From contig NZ_CP021434.1 of the NCBI RefSeq assembly GCF_002162355.1, positions 2,518,501 through 2,582,500 of the forward strand: a stretch of DNA of 64,000 bases, given 5' to 3'. The translations under genes and the position numbers were made by a program. The notes below the pieces were generated by a model. It was not told where the DNA came from. It worked only from the letters and a program-made list of their open reading frames with translations, and did not search any database. How positions within the stretch are numbered: the first letter of the stretch is position 1; the number at the start of each line of letters is the position of its first letter. This stretch comes from Tumebacillus avium (lineage in GTDB: Bacteria; Bacillota; Bacilli; Tumebacillales; Tumebacillaceae). Shown piece after piece: positions 17,426 to 25,743 of the stretch.

Positions 17426-17458
17426 AACCACCTAACCCAATGGGGGTAGGTGGTTTTT
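17426..17458 (+). terminator. terminator of the regulator-peptide operon
   Basis: AACCACCTA/TAGGTGGTT stem followed by TTTTTT, 5 bp after the peptide stop. Confidence 0.85.
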
Positions 17459-17651
17459 TATGTCAAAAAGAGTCCTTAATTTTTTCTTCAATAAATATGG
17501 GGCATTAGTTACGTGAACCTTTGGACAGGTCTTTTTTTGTGCCCATTTTTCCGAAATTGAAGTTCTAAAATCGGCTCTTGGACATAGGATATGTCAAACC
17601 TTTTTCTCTCTAAAAAAGCCTCCGAGCAGCACCGAGGAGGGTGACGCAAAC

Positions 17652-18230
17652 ATGGAAAATCAGATTGTGATCTACCGTAACATTTCGGGCGAAACGACCC
17701 GTGCACAGGTCGATCTTTGGAAAGCACGCGTAACTCGCACCGGTATCCAACTGGAGGAGAAAGGGAAAGGCAAGACCCTGATTTTTCACCTGTATCTTCG
17801 CGATGACGAAGTGATCTTCTACATGTATGAAAACGGGAAGACGCTGCACGTGCTGATCGAATATCTGCGGGTGAAAAAGGGGGATGGTCGAATGGTTAAA
17901 GCGGTCGACGCATTGATCAGTGAGTTTAAATTGCGTGGGGAGAAGTACGAAACGCACCGCGGGGATCTGTACCGTACCTTGTACTTAAACGGCCTGATCA
18001 TGGATGACGGACCGTTTCAAGAGCGCAAATTAGCGGCTGATTTTGATCTGCGATTGACACGGGAGATCATCATGGGACACTTGTACATGACGCTTGAAGA
18101 GTACGCCCAAGCCAAAAAACTAGGCGACGCGGACCTCGAAGCAGAAACCTTCGGCCGTCTTCAATCCTTCAGTCAGGAACTGTCCAAGATCGATGAAGTT
18201 CTGAAAAGCAACCCGTCCAAAGAAACCTGA
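17652..18230 (+). CDS. hypothetical protein
   Basis: 192 aa, no signal peptide or membrane helix. N-terminal half looks beta-rich, C-terminal half helical (MTLEEYAQAKKLGDADLEAE). GAGGAGGG precedes the ATG by about 11 nt and is partly paired with an upstream CCTCC, which could reduce translation. No family recognised. Lies downstream of the peptide operon and could be a target, but nothing in the sequence proves that. Confidence 0.7.
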   Translation: MENQIVIYRNISGETTRAQVDLWKARVTRTGIQLEEKGKGKTLIFHLYLRDDEVIFYMYENGKTLHVLIEYLRVKKGDGRMVKAVDALISEFKLRGEKYETHRGDLYRTLYLNGLIMDDGPFQERKLAADFDLRLTREIIMGHLYMTLEEYAQAKKLGDADLEAETFGRLQSFSQELSKIDEVLKSNPSKET

Positions 18231-18238
18231 TCCAGCCT

Positions 18239-18517
18239 TTACTTCTTCTGTTCCGGATTAAATACGGCGATCAGCTTCGTGATCCCGTAAATCCCGGCGG
18301 TGAGGCCCAGCAAGATTCCCAGCAGCAAAAGCCAGGGCGATGTCCCGAGCAACCCGTCCAGCCAATTGCCGAGCACCGTGCCGCCGATCGTGCAGATGGC
18401 CAGATCCAGCCCGATGGCAGAAACAAGTCCAAATGCGCGCCATGCTTCACTTTTTTCTTCCTGTATTGGCTCCTGCTTCGCATCCTGTTGCTGATCTTGC
18501 TCTTCCTGCTTGTTCAC
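18239..18517 (-). CDS. AtpZ/AtpI family protein
   Basis: 92 aa from GTG 18517 with GGAGGTG upstream (an earlier in-frame GTG at 18532 overlaps that site). Charged Gln/Glu-rich N-terminus, then two membrane helices separated by a short Gly-rich turn (GGTVLGNWLDGLLGTSP), typical of AtpZ/AtpI-type proteins thought to assist ATP synthase c-ring assembly or Mg transport. It is not next to an atp operon here. Confidence 0.8.
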   Translation of the reverse strand: MNKQEEQDQQQDAKQEPIQEEKSEAWRAFGLVSAIGLDLAICTIGGTVLGNWLDGLLGTSPWLLLLGILLGLTAGIYGITKLIAVFNPEQKK

Positions 18518-18568
18518 TGCCGTCACCTCCACTCTAAGTGTATGACCAAAATTACAATATAAACACTC

Positions 18569-18595
18569 TGGGGAGCCTTTTGGCTCTCTTTTTGT
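18569..18595 (+). terminator. possible terminator
   Basis: GGGAGCC-TTTT-GGCTCTC followed by TTTTTG. No plus-strand gene ends directly upstream, so it may stop read-through from the gene at 17652. Confidence 0.5.
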
Positions 18596-18677
18596 TAAAT
18601 TGGCTGTTGAATGTAGTCAACCTTTTTAGATTCCACTATGTATTATATCCGAACCAAGGGACCAAAGTATAATATTA

Positions 18678-18706
18678 TTGTCACGTCCTTCCTATAGTGA
18701 CATAAT
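18678..18706 (+). promoter_or_regulatory. promoter with overlapping GTCAC/GTGAC dyad
   Basis: TTGTCA, 17-bp spacer, CATAAT (with a further TATAAT at 18706). GTCAC (18680-18684) and GTGAC (18697-18701) form an inverted repeat inside it, a candidate operator for the winged-helix protein just downstream. Confidence 0.5.
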
Positions 18707-18727
18707 ATAATAACTGGAGGGTTGTAT

Positions 18728-19171
18728 ATGATCGTTAAAAGAGATGTCCTTAACAAGTTGTTGTTGCTGAAGGTATTGGAGCTGACAAATAAGGTGCCTT
18801 CGGGACTTGTTTTGCAAAAAATGGTTTTCGATCTGGAACGAAATTTGCGAATAAAAAAGGGGGTAACCTTTAATTATGAATTTGTAAGGTCTTTGAGTTA
18901 CCCATATAGCAGGGAGCTTCAATATGATTTAGATTTTTTACTTTCACAGGGACTCGTGATTAAAAGAGGTAGCCTATACTCACTTGGAGAAAAAGGGCGT
19001 GCTGCTGTTATTAAAGCCAAGCCAATATACATGCAGCTTGGAATAGACACTTCTTTTGAAAATATGATAAAACAATTTAATAAAATACCGTTTTCGTCAA
19101 TATATGAAAGTGAAAGTAGCACAATTAAAAGCAAAAATGTAGGTGAAGTAATTGAACCGGAATGGTATTGA
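18728..19171 (+). CDS. winged-helix-like protein of unknown function
   Basis: 147 aa from ATG 18728 with GGAGGG about 8 nt upstream. The segment YPYSRELQYDLDFLLSQGLV followed by YSLGEKGRAAV has the look of a winged-helix 'Panacea'/antitoxin-like or PadR-like domain, but the family is not certain. A+T-rich DNA, unlike the flanks. Its stop (19171) is 4 nt before the membrane-protein ATG, so they form a pair. Confidence 0.65.
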   Translation: MIVKRDVLNKLLLLKVLELTNKVPSGLVLQKMVFDLERNLRIKKGVTFNYEFVRSLSYPYSRELQYDLDFLLSQGLVIKRGSLYSLGEKGRAAVIKAKPIYMQLGIDTSFENMIKQFNKIPFSSIYESESSTIKSKNVGEVIEPEWY

Positions 19172-19175
19172 AATA

Positions 19176-22100
19176 ATGTCTAAGATAACTCCGAACACTC
19201 AAAGGTATTTGGTAGGCGTGTTGGCTTTAGTTTTGTTTCTATTGGAGCTTATTAGTTGGCTAGATACTTTTCCGGCAAACAGTTTTGTAAATGCTTCAGG
19301 AAAAGGACTTAGTGAGGTAAGGATATATCTTAATGACTTGTTTTTCAAAGTGGCCCCTTTGTTTATTACTATTACTACGGCTTCTTCAACATTAATAATT
19401 AATCGGTACGCAGGAACCTTTTTCAAAATAATTCTTGAAGAGATGCGAAGAATGTTTTTCTATCTTTTTCCTTTTATGATTTTCCATATCGGGGTCGTGT
19501 ATTTCTCCCCAAAAGGGACGGTCACTTCAGGGGAAGTAACTTATGAAACCCAGCACTATTTGCTCTTTTTATTTGATACAGTTTTCTTCATATATAGTTA
19601 TTTCGTTGTGTTATTTTTAGGGTTGAAAATATTTAGGTATTCACTTCCGGAAAAAATGACCGAGTATTTCGTAGATAAGATAAATGAAGTCAGCGATGAT
19701 CTAGTTAATTATATTTACTCTCTGAGCTTTTTAAGGCAGTTTGGTGAACTCGAGATCAAAGATTCCGAGAAATATATAAAAACTATGGACTATATTCTTA
19801 CGGAAAATCTGGGGTGGTTTACAAATCTGTCATTTAACGCTGTCAAGTCGAAGGACTATACAACAGTTAGTAATAATATTATTCATGTGAAAAAGACCTT
19901 AGTGAAACTGTATACACAAGCACAACAAAAGGAAACTGAACTCATAGATGAATTTTCTACTTTTAATTTAACGGGATTTGCTGATGGTATTGAGTATTAT
20001 CAAAAAGCATCTAACGATTCGTTAGAAGATGCTCGGAAAAAGATTTCTGAAGTTTATGTGGAAACGTATGAAGTGGGGATAATTAATAAGGAGTTTTTTG
20101 TTTGCAAGGAGATAATCCAAAGTTTATATAGCATTATTAAAGAGAATGAGATGAACTACACATTGACTAAAGGAGTCTTAGAGGTTTTATCAAAGCTATT
20201 CGAAGTTACTGTTAGTTATGGTTATAATAAATACGCGGATGAGTTATGCGATATGATTATTGCCAGATTACTCGACCTTCATAGTGATCGCTTTAATTAC
20301 GCCACAGACTACTTCTCTTTATATTCCAATATGATTAACACCTCAATCAAGTATAAAGACGAATCATCTCTAGTGAATACACTCGCATTAATTAAGAATG
20401 CATTAGTGAAAACTAGCGCTAAGCGAACCTACAATACAGCGATGGTGTTAATTAAAAAAGAAGCGATATTTGCACTTAGAAAAAAAAGTATGGATTGTTT
20501 TGCGCAGTTAATTAAGTTTTTGGTTACCGAACGTTTTGATTTGCATATCCTTAACGAAGTGTTTTCTTTAGAATATCTACACCAAGGTATTGAAATCAAG
20601 GGTATTGATAATTCGTTACAAGTAGATGAATTAGAGGGATTGATCGAGAGTTTGGAATCTAGTCATTTGTATGACGAGGACCATGACTACTACTTCAGAT
20701 TAAAATTTTACACAATATGGTACAGTTATTATAGGTTGCAATCGATAATCAGCCCTAATAGAGTAGTTGATCGAGAGGTTAAGCTTATTGGTAGTGTTTC
20801 GTATGAGTACTTAAGAACTCTCCTTTTGGACCTAGATACGCATATTACAAATTGGGAGAAGTTATTTGTTCTACAATCAAGGAAGTATCTACTGAATACT
20901 GTGCTAGGGTTATTGCAAGAGAAGGATGAACTCGATTTCATTAACGATAATTTAAGACATAATTGGGATGCAAAACTACAGGACTTGGCTATACAAAAAT
21001 TGAATATGAAGAATAATAGAATTAGAGGGGAGGAAATGGACGAATTACAGTCACAAAATGAAGTTTCAAATAAATATAAAGGGGACCTGATTGTGAACAT
21101 TACTGTACATAAACATACTGATTTGCATACCGTTGCGGCCGATTCGCTGGTCGTGTTTTACGGGGAGACGAACGAACTGCCGGCCGGATTGGCTGCACTG
21201 AATGAAGTGCTGGGCGGCGAATTGCAAGCATTGTTTGCAGACGGGGAAGCGACCGGCAAAGTGAACGATGTCACGCATGTGCGCGCCAACGGCCGTCTGG
21301 CCGCGAAACACCTCTATCTGGTCGGGCTCGGCAAAGCAGGCGACCTGAACGCAGAAGTGATCCGCAAGGCGGCAGGCACCGTCGCTCGCAGCGTCCGCGG
21401 CGAGAGCGTGGCTGTATCTGCCTACGCGTCCGAATATGCGGGCGCGATCACCGAAGGCATGTTGATGGGCCGCTACGTCTACCACAACCACAAGTCGGAG
21501 GCGGAAGCAGACCAGCGCTTTACGACGCTGACCGTTTTGGCGGACGAGGATGTGCAGGCGGCGGTGGAAGCGGCGCGCGTGGACGCAGAAGCGGTCAACC
21601 TGGCGCGCGATCTGACCAACATGCCGGCCAACCTGCTCGACCCGGTGATCTTTGCCGACAAATCGGTCGAACTGGGCACCGCTGCCGGTCTCGAAGTGGA
21701 AGTGCTGGATGAAGTGAAATTGCAGGAGCTTGGCCTCAACCTGCTCTGGTCGGTCGGCAAAGGCTCGGAGATCCCGCCGCGCCTCGTCGTGCTGCGCTAC
21801 AACGGCGCGCCCGACTCCAAGGAAGTGCTGGGTCTGGTCGGCAAAGGCGTCACCTTTGACACCGGCGGCTACATCATCAAGCCGGAAAACGGCATGGGCG
21901 ACATGAAGACCGACATGGGCGGCGCTGCCTGCGTGCTGGGCGCGATGCGTGCGATCGCAGAGCGCGGGCTGAAGCTGAACGCGATCGGCATCCTCGTGCT
22001 GGCCGAGAACATGGTGTCGGGCAGCGCGTTTAAGCCGGGCGATGTGGCGGTGGCGTTTAACGGCAAGACGGTCGAGATGATCGACACCGACTGCGAAGGC

Positions 22101-22544
22101 CGCCTCGTGCTGGCCGACGGCATTGCCTACGTCAAGCATCTCGGCGCGACGAAGATCGTCGATACGGCGACTTTGACCGGCGCGGTGACCGTCGTGCTGG
22201 GCAACGAAGCAGCTTCCCTGTATGGCAATGACGATGCTTGGGTAGAAGAAGTGAAGCAGGCCGGCGCAGAAGCGGGCGAGCGCCTGTTCCCGCTGCCGAA
22301 CTATCCGGAGTACCAGAAGCTGATCGAAAGCTCGATCGCCGACTATATCAACTACTCCTACCGCAACGCAGCATCGATCGCAGGCGGCGTGTTCCTGGCG
22401 GCGTTTGCAGACGGTGTGCCGTTTGTGCACATCGACATGGCCAACGTTTCGAAAGCGAAGAAGACCAACGGCTACATCGTCGAAGAAGCGACCGGCTTCT
22501 CGACCCGCTCTTTGATCAAAGTGGCGGAGCGTCTGGCGAAGTAA
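19176..22544 (+). CDS. membrane protein running in frame into leucyl aminopeptidase
   Basis: The reading frame is open for 1122 residues from ATG 19176. Residues 1-170 hold about four membrane helices; residues 170-630 are a long helical cytoplasmic region of no recognised family, in A+T-rich DNA. From about residue 640 the sequence becomes G+C-rich and is a complete leucyl aminopeptidase. No stop separates the two. Either a real fusion protein is made, or the acquired membrane gene lost its stop and PepA starts internally at 21093. Confidence 0.55.
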   Translation: MSKITPNTQRYLVGVLALVLFLLELISWLDTFPANSFVNASGKGLSEVRIYLNDLFFKVAPLFITITTASSTLIINRYAGTFFKIILEEMRRMFFYLFPFMIFHIGVVYFSPKGTVTSGEVTYETQHYLLFLFDTVFFIYSYFVVLFLGLKIFRYSLPEKMTEYFVDKINEVSDDLVNYIYSLSFLRQFGELEIKDSEKYIKTMDYILTENLGWFTNLSFNAVKSKDYTTVSNNIIHVKKTLVKLYTQAQQKETELIDEFSTFNLTGFADGIEYYQKASNDSLEDARKKISEVYVETYEVGIINKEFFVCKEIIQSLYSIIKENEMNYTLTKGVLEVLSKLFEVTVSYGYNKYADELCDMIIARLLDLHSDRFNYATDYFSLYSNMINTSIKYKDESSLVNTLALIKNALVKTSAKRTYNTAMVLIKKEAIFALRKKSMDCFAQLIKFLVTERFDLHILNEVFSLEYLHQGIEIKGIDNSLQVDELEGLIESLESSHLYDEDHDYYFRLKFYTIWYSYYRLQSIISPNRVVDREVKLIGSVSYEYLRTLLLDLDTHITNWEKLFVLQSRKYLLNTVLGLLQEKDELDFINDNLRHNWDAKLQDLAIQKLNMKNNRIRGEEMDELQSQNEVSNKYKGDLIVNITVHKHTDLHTVAADSLVVFYGETNELPAGLAALNEVLGGELQALFADGEATGKVNDVTHVRANGRLAAKHLYLVGLGKAGDLNAEVIRKAAGTVARSVRGESVAVSAYASEYAGAITEGMLMGRYVYHNHKSEAEADQRFTTLTVLADEDVQAAVEAARVDAEAVNLARDLTNMPANLLDPVIFADKSVELGTAAGLEVEVLDEVKLQELGLNLLWSVGKGSEIPPRLVVLRYNGAPDSKEVLGLVGKGVTFDTGGYIIKPENGMGDMKTDMGGAACVLGAMRAIAERGLKLNAIGILVLAENMVSGSAFKPGDVAVAFNGKTVEMIDTDCEGRLVLADGIAYVKHLGATKIVDTATLTGAVTVVLGNEAASLYGNDDAWVEEVKQAGAEAGERLFPLPNYPEYQKLIESSIADYINYSYRNAASIAGGVFLAAFADGVPFVHIDMANVSKAKKTNGYIVEEATGFSTRSLIKVAERLAK
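21093..22544 (+). CDS. pepA: leucyl aminopeptidase (M17), internal start
   Basis: 483 aa from GTG 21093, with AAAGGGGA 7-8 nt upstream; this is the normal length for cytosolic M17 aminopeptidases, which remove N-terminal residues from peptides using two metal ions. Catalytic region: GKGVTFDTGGYIIKP (Lys and Asp ligands), MKTDMGGAA and DTDCEGRLVLAD (Asp/Glu ligands, with Cys where Ala is common). The sharp composition change just before the GTG marks the original gene boundary. Confidence 0.9.
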   Translation: MNITVHKHTDLHTVAADSLVVFYGETNELPAGLAALNEVLGGELQALFADGEATGKVNDVTHVRANGRLAAKHLYLVGLGKAGDLNAEVIRKAAGTVARSVRGESVAVSAYASEYAGAITEGMLMGRYVYHNHKSEAEADQRFTTLTVLADEDVQAAVEAARVDAEAVNLARDLTNMPANLLDPVIFADKSVELGTAAGLEVEVLDEVKLQELGLNLLWSVGKGSEIPPRLVVLRYNGAPDSKEVLGLVGKGVTFDTGGYIIKPENGMGDMKTDMGGAACVLGAMRAIAERGLKLNAIGILVLAENMVSGSAFKPGDVAVAFNGKTVEMIDTDCEGRLVLADGIAYVKHLGATKIVDTATLTGAVTVVLGNEAASLYGNDDAWVEEVKQAGAEAGERLFPLPNYPEYQKLIESSIADYINYSYRNAASIAGGVFLAAFADGVPFVHIDMANVSKAKKTNGYIVEEATGFSTRSLIKVAERLAK

Positions 22545-22578
22545 AGATCACCACGACACACTTGCGGAGGGATGTACG

Positions 22579-22950
22579 ATGAGTGGCACGGAAATCAAAA
22601 TCAAGCGCCGTGACATCATGACTGCACAGAGCGTTGCTGACCTGCTCAGACGCCTGGCCGACAGCATCGAAGAACAGCACAGCTTCAACTTCGACGGTCT
22701 GCCGATCATGGTCGCCAACCAAGTACAAGTGCGCCAAGACTACAAAAAAGAAGGCCTGGAGCACAAATACGAGCTGACCCTGTCCTGGGACGAGGAGCTG
22801 GTTGACCAGTTCAAAATCGACGGCGACAAGGGCAAGCGAACAACAGACGATGATCAAGATGACCTCCACGACTCTGACGATAACGTCCCGCCGCCTCCGC
22901 TCGACCTCCCCGGCGCTGATGACCAGCCGGGCATCCGCAGCCGGGAGTAG
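22579..22950 (+). CDS. amphi-Trp domain-containing protein
   Basis: 123 aa. MSGTEIKIKRRDIMTAQSVADLLRRLADSIEE followed by a beta region ending LTLSWDEEL matches the small amphi-Trp domain (recalled family). The C-terminal 40 residues are acidic and Pro-rich and look disordered. GGAGGG precedes the ATG. Probably co-transcribed with pepA, 34 bp upstream. Confidence 0.75.
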   Translation: MSGTEIKIKRRDIMTAQSVADLLRRLADSIEEQHSFNFDGLPIMVANQVQVRQDYKKEGLEHKYELTLSWDEELVDQFKIDGDKGKRTTDDDQDDLHDSDDNVPPPPLDLPGADDQPGIRSRE

Positions 22951-22952
22951 CA

Positions 22953-22989
22953 CGAAAAACCACCTGCTAAGTATGCAGGTGGTTTTTCA
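22953..22989 (+). terminator. rho-independent terminator
   Basis: GAAAAACCACCTGC/GCAGGTGGTTTTTC hairpin directly after the amphi-Trp gene. Confidence 0.85.
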
Positions 22990-23135
22990 ATGTGCTGGAA
23001 TTTTGTAGGGATCATTATTACGAAGGATAAGCGATAGGAATCGTACTGAAATTCCGCCTTTTGCATCGATATCTTTAGTTTAAAGTTTATTACCGATCAT
23101 ATCTCAGTGATATAAAAAACATCCAACAAAAAAGG

Positions 23136-23164
23136 TTGCATTGGAAAAAACCTCGTGTTATGAT
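23136..23164 (+). promoter_or_regulatory. SigA-type promoter
   Basis: TTGCAT, 17-bp spacer, TATGAT, about 65 bp upstream of the gene at 23229. Confidence 0.6.
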
Positions 23165-23228
23165 GATTACATCCAAAAGAGAGCGCCATCTCTTGCGGGT
23201 AATAAATCATTACTGGAGGTAGATCACA

Positions 23229-24098
23229 ATGCAACACATGGAGAAATATCTTGAAAGCATCAGCCAATCCCTCGAAAGTCTCGTCCAGATCGAGAAACAA
23301 AAAAACCAAATTCTCAAGACCTTGGCTGAAAATCTCACAGGTGTGAATTTGTCTGCTGTTTTGGACACTCCGATCCTGACAGAAGAGCTCACAAAGTTCA
23401 CCCAGGAGAGTTCTGAAGTTCATTCTCTCACGTATGACCTTTTCATGCAAGTGACAAAGGTGTACATGGAAGAGGAACGTTTGCGCATTGCCAACAACAA
23501 AAAGAAAAAGGCAGCCCGCCGTCTCTCGATCAACTTGGGGAACACCCTGGAGGACTTCTTCTTAGATCATCTTGAGGATGAAAGCATCAACGTGGACCGG
23601 GCGAAAGACGGGCTGATTATTTTCTCCAGAGATGCTCAACCGGTCGCCACCTTGAAGTTCATGACAGACTTGGGTTTTCACCGGGGGACGGAGTGGTATC
23701 GGTATATCAACGCTGTCGTGAGCGACTCGGACGAGAATTATGGGGTGCCAAATGACCGGGTCTACATCATTGTCTGTTCGTTGCTGAACAGCATTGAAAA
23801 GCCACACGTTGAAGGACTTTTGGGAAAAAGCATCACGTCCAATTGGGATTTCCTTCATCAGAAGACACTGGTTTCTGAATATCTGGACAAGTACAAAGCT
23901 GGGATTGGGATGTTGCGGAACCCTGATCGCCAAGTTTACTTTATGGCGTCTGAACTTCATCCGAACGCAATGGCTGACGAACTTTATCATGCCAAACGTA
24001 AGGGGGAAGACTCCAAAGCTTTACTGGAAAAGCTGAATGGCTATCAATGGCTGAGCGATATTGAGAAACTCATTCAGGAAATGAACACAAAACTGTAA
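23229..24098 (+). CDS. hypothetical protein upstream of the type I R-M operon
   Basis: 289 aa, soluble. N-terminal heptad-rich segment (about residues 1-35), Lys-rich stretch near 90, then an alpha/beta region of about 170 residues (VATLKFMTDLGFHRGTEWYRYI and VYIIVCSLLN) that could be a nuclease-like or binding fold, but I recognise no family. Ribosome site GGAGG 8 nt upstream, own promoter and own terminator, so it is separate from hsdM but lies in the same acquired-looking region. Confidence 0.7.
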   Translation: MQHMEKYLESISQSLESLVQIEKQKNQILKTLAENLTGVNLSAVLDTPILTEELTKFTQESSEVHSLTYDLFMQVTKVYMEEERLRIANNKKKKAARRLSINLGNTLEDFFLDHLEDESINVDRAKDGLIIFSRDAQPVATLKFMTDLGFHRGTEWYRYINAVVSDSDENYGVPNDRVYIIVCSLLNSIEKPHVEGLLGKSITSNWDFLHQKTLVSEYLDKYKAGIGMLRNPDRQVYFMASELHPNAMADELYHAKRKGEDSKALLEKLNGYQWLSDIEKLIQEMNTKL

Positions 24099-24103
24099 TA
24101 ACA

Positions 24104-24137
24104 GAGCTGACGGGTGATATTTCACCTGTCAGCTTCT
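24104..24137 (+). terminator. probable terminator
   Basis: AGCTGACGGGTGA/TCACCTGTCAGCT stem with 4-nt loop, then a weak T tract. Confidence 0.7.
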
Positions 24138-24147
24138 ATTACGTTCA

Positions 24148-24177
24148 TTAAGAAGCAATATCTAATTATGATACAAT
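24148..24177 (+). promoter_or_regulatory. probable hsdMSR promoter
   Basis: TTAAGA, 18-bp spacer, TACAAT, about 43 bp upstream of hsdM. Confidence 0.5.
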
Positions 24178-24219
24178 GAATGTATAAAAAATCGAACTCG
24201 TTGAAGGGGATTATCACAT

Positions 24220-25743
24220 ATGGCAACGGCCAATATCGGTTTTGAAGAAAAACTATGGACTCTTGCGGATAAATTACGTGGCAGCATGGATGCTGCAGAA
24301 TATAAACATGTTGCGCTGGGGCTGCTGTTTTTAAAATACGTCTCAGATGCGTTCGAGGAAAAGTTTGAAGCATTGTCGCATGAATCCTACGCTGATCCCG
24401 AAGATCGCGATGAGTATATAGCAGAAAATATTTTCTGGGTGCCGAAAGAAGCACGTTGGAATCACATCAAGGACAACGCAAAGAAACCGGAGATCGGTCA
24501 GATCATCGATCATGCAATGATCGCAATCGAGAAAGAAAACCCTTCACTCAAAGGGGTACTGCCGAGGGACTTCTCCCGACCGGCACTTGATAAAACACGG
24601 CTGGGTGAAGTCATCGATCTCTTCTCGTTTAAAGTGGGGGATGAAGCCAGCCGATCCAAAGATATACTCGGTCGGGTCTATGAATACTTCCTTAGTAAAT
24701 TCGCCAGCGCAGAAGGCAAGAACGGTGGAGAGTTCTATACTCCGAACAGCGTTGTAAAATTGTTGGTCGAGATGATCGAGCCATACAAAGGCCGTGTATA
24801 TGACCCATGCTGCGGTTCTGGCGGCATGTTTGTCCAAAGTGAAAGATTCGTAGAAGAACACCAAGGGAAAATTGGCGACATTGCGGTGTACGGTCAGGAG
24901 TCGAATTCGACCACATGGCGTTTGTGCAAGATGAACTTGGCGATCCGTGGTATCGACAGTAACCTTGGGGAGCATCATGCAGATACGTTTCACAACGATT
25001 TGCACAAGAACTTGAAGGCAGACTATATACTTGCGAACCCGCCTTTTAACATCAGCGACTGGGGCGGGGAGCGTTTAGCGGAAGATGTACGGTGGAGCTA
25101 TGGCATACCGCCGGCGAGTAATGCGAACTATGCGTGGATTCAACATATTGTGAACAAGCTTGCTCCGAGTGGGGTGGCTGGTTTTGTTTTGGCCAACGGT
25201 TCTATGTCGACCAGTACGACAGCTGAATTCGGTATTCGAAGCAAACTTGTAAACGCAGACTTGGTTGATTGTATCGTCACTCTGCCGGGGCAACTTTTCT
25301 ATTCCACGCAAATTCCAGTATGTCTCTGGTTTATCGCGAAAAACAAAGCACCCAAAGGTCTCCGAGACCGTAGCCGTGAGATCCTGTTTATCGACGCTAG
25401 AAAAATGGGTTTTTTGGTGGATCGGACGCACCGTGAGTTGAGTGCTGAAGACATTCGCAAGATCGCAGATACTTATCATGCTTGGCGTGGTCAGGCAGCA
25501 GCGGGTTCTTACGAAGACGAGAAAGGTTTCTGTAAATCCGTAATTCTGGAGGAAGTTCACGATCATGATTACATCCTCACGCCGGGGCGGTATGTAGGGA
25601 TTGAAGATGTGGAGGAAGACAGTGAACCCTTTGAAGAAAAAATGGCACGGTTGACGACGGAACTGGCCGAGCAATTTGCGAAGTCAAGTCAGTTAGAGAA
25701 AGAGATTCGAAAGCGGCTGGGGGGCATCGGTTTTGAGTTTTAG
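24220..25743 (+). CDS. hsdM: type I restriction-modification system methyltransferase subunit HsdM
   Basis: 507 aa. N-terminal HsdM helical domain ([29 protein letters not shown]), SAM-binding motif I ([11 protein letters not shown], about residue 193-203) and the N6-adenine catalytic motif NPPF (about residue 272). With HsdS it methylates adenine in the host recognition sequence; with HsdR it forms the restriction complex. Its end overlaps hsdS by 11 nt. Intact. Confidence 0.95.
   Translation: MATANIGFEEKLWTLADKLRGSMDAAEYKHVALGLLFLKYVSDAFEEKFEALSHESYADPEDRDEYIAENIFWVPKEARWNHIKDNAKKPEIGQIIDHAMIAIEKENPSLKGVLPRDFSRPALDKTRLGEVIDLFSFKVGDEASRSKDILGRVYEYFLSKFASAEGKNGGEFYTPNSVVKLLVEMIEPYKGRVYDPCCGSGGMFVQSERFVEEHQGKIGDIAVYGQESNSTTWRLCKMNLAIRGIDSNLGEHHADTFHNDLHKNLKADYILANPPFNISDWGGERLAEDVRWSYGIPPASNANYAWIQHIVNKLAPSGVAGFVLANGSMSTSTTAEFGIRSKLVNADLVDCIVTLPGQLFYSTQIPVCLWFIAKNKAPKGLRDRSREILFIDARKMGFLVDRTHRELSAEDIRKIADTYHAWRGQAAAGSYEDEKGFCKSVILEEVHDHDYILTPGRYVGIEDVEEDSEPFEEKMARLTTELAEQFAKSSQLEKEIRKRLGGIGFEF

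Noticed and set aside
17460-17516. 18-codon peptide (MSKRVLNFFFNKYGALVT) after the signalling operon
   Set aside because: Starts inside the T tract of the terminator with no ribosome site; probably chance.
21066-22430. 454-codon minus-strand frame opposite pepA
   Set aside because: Shadow of a conserved aminopeptidase; composition is not protein-like.
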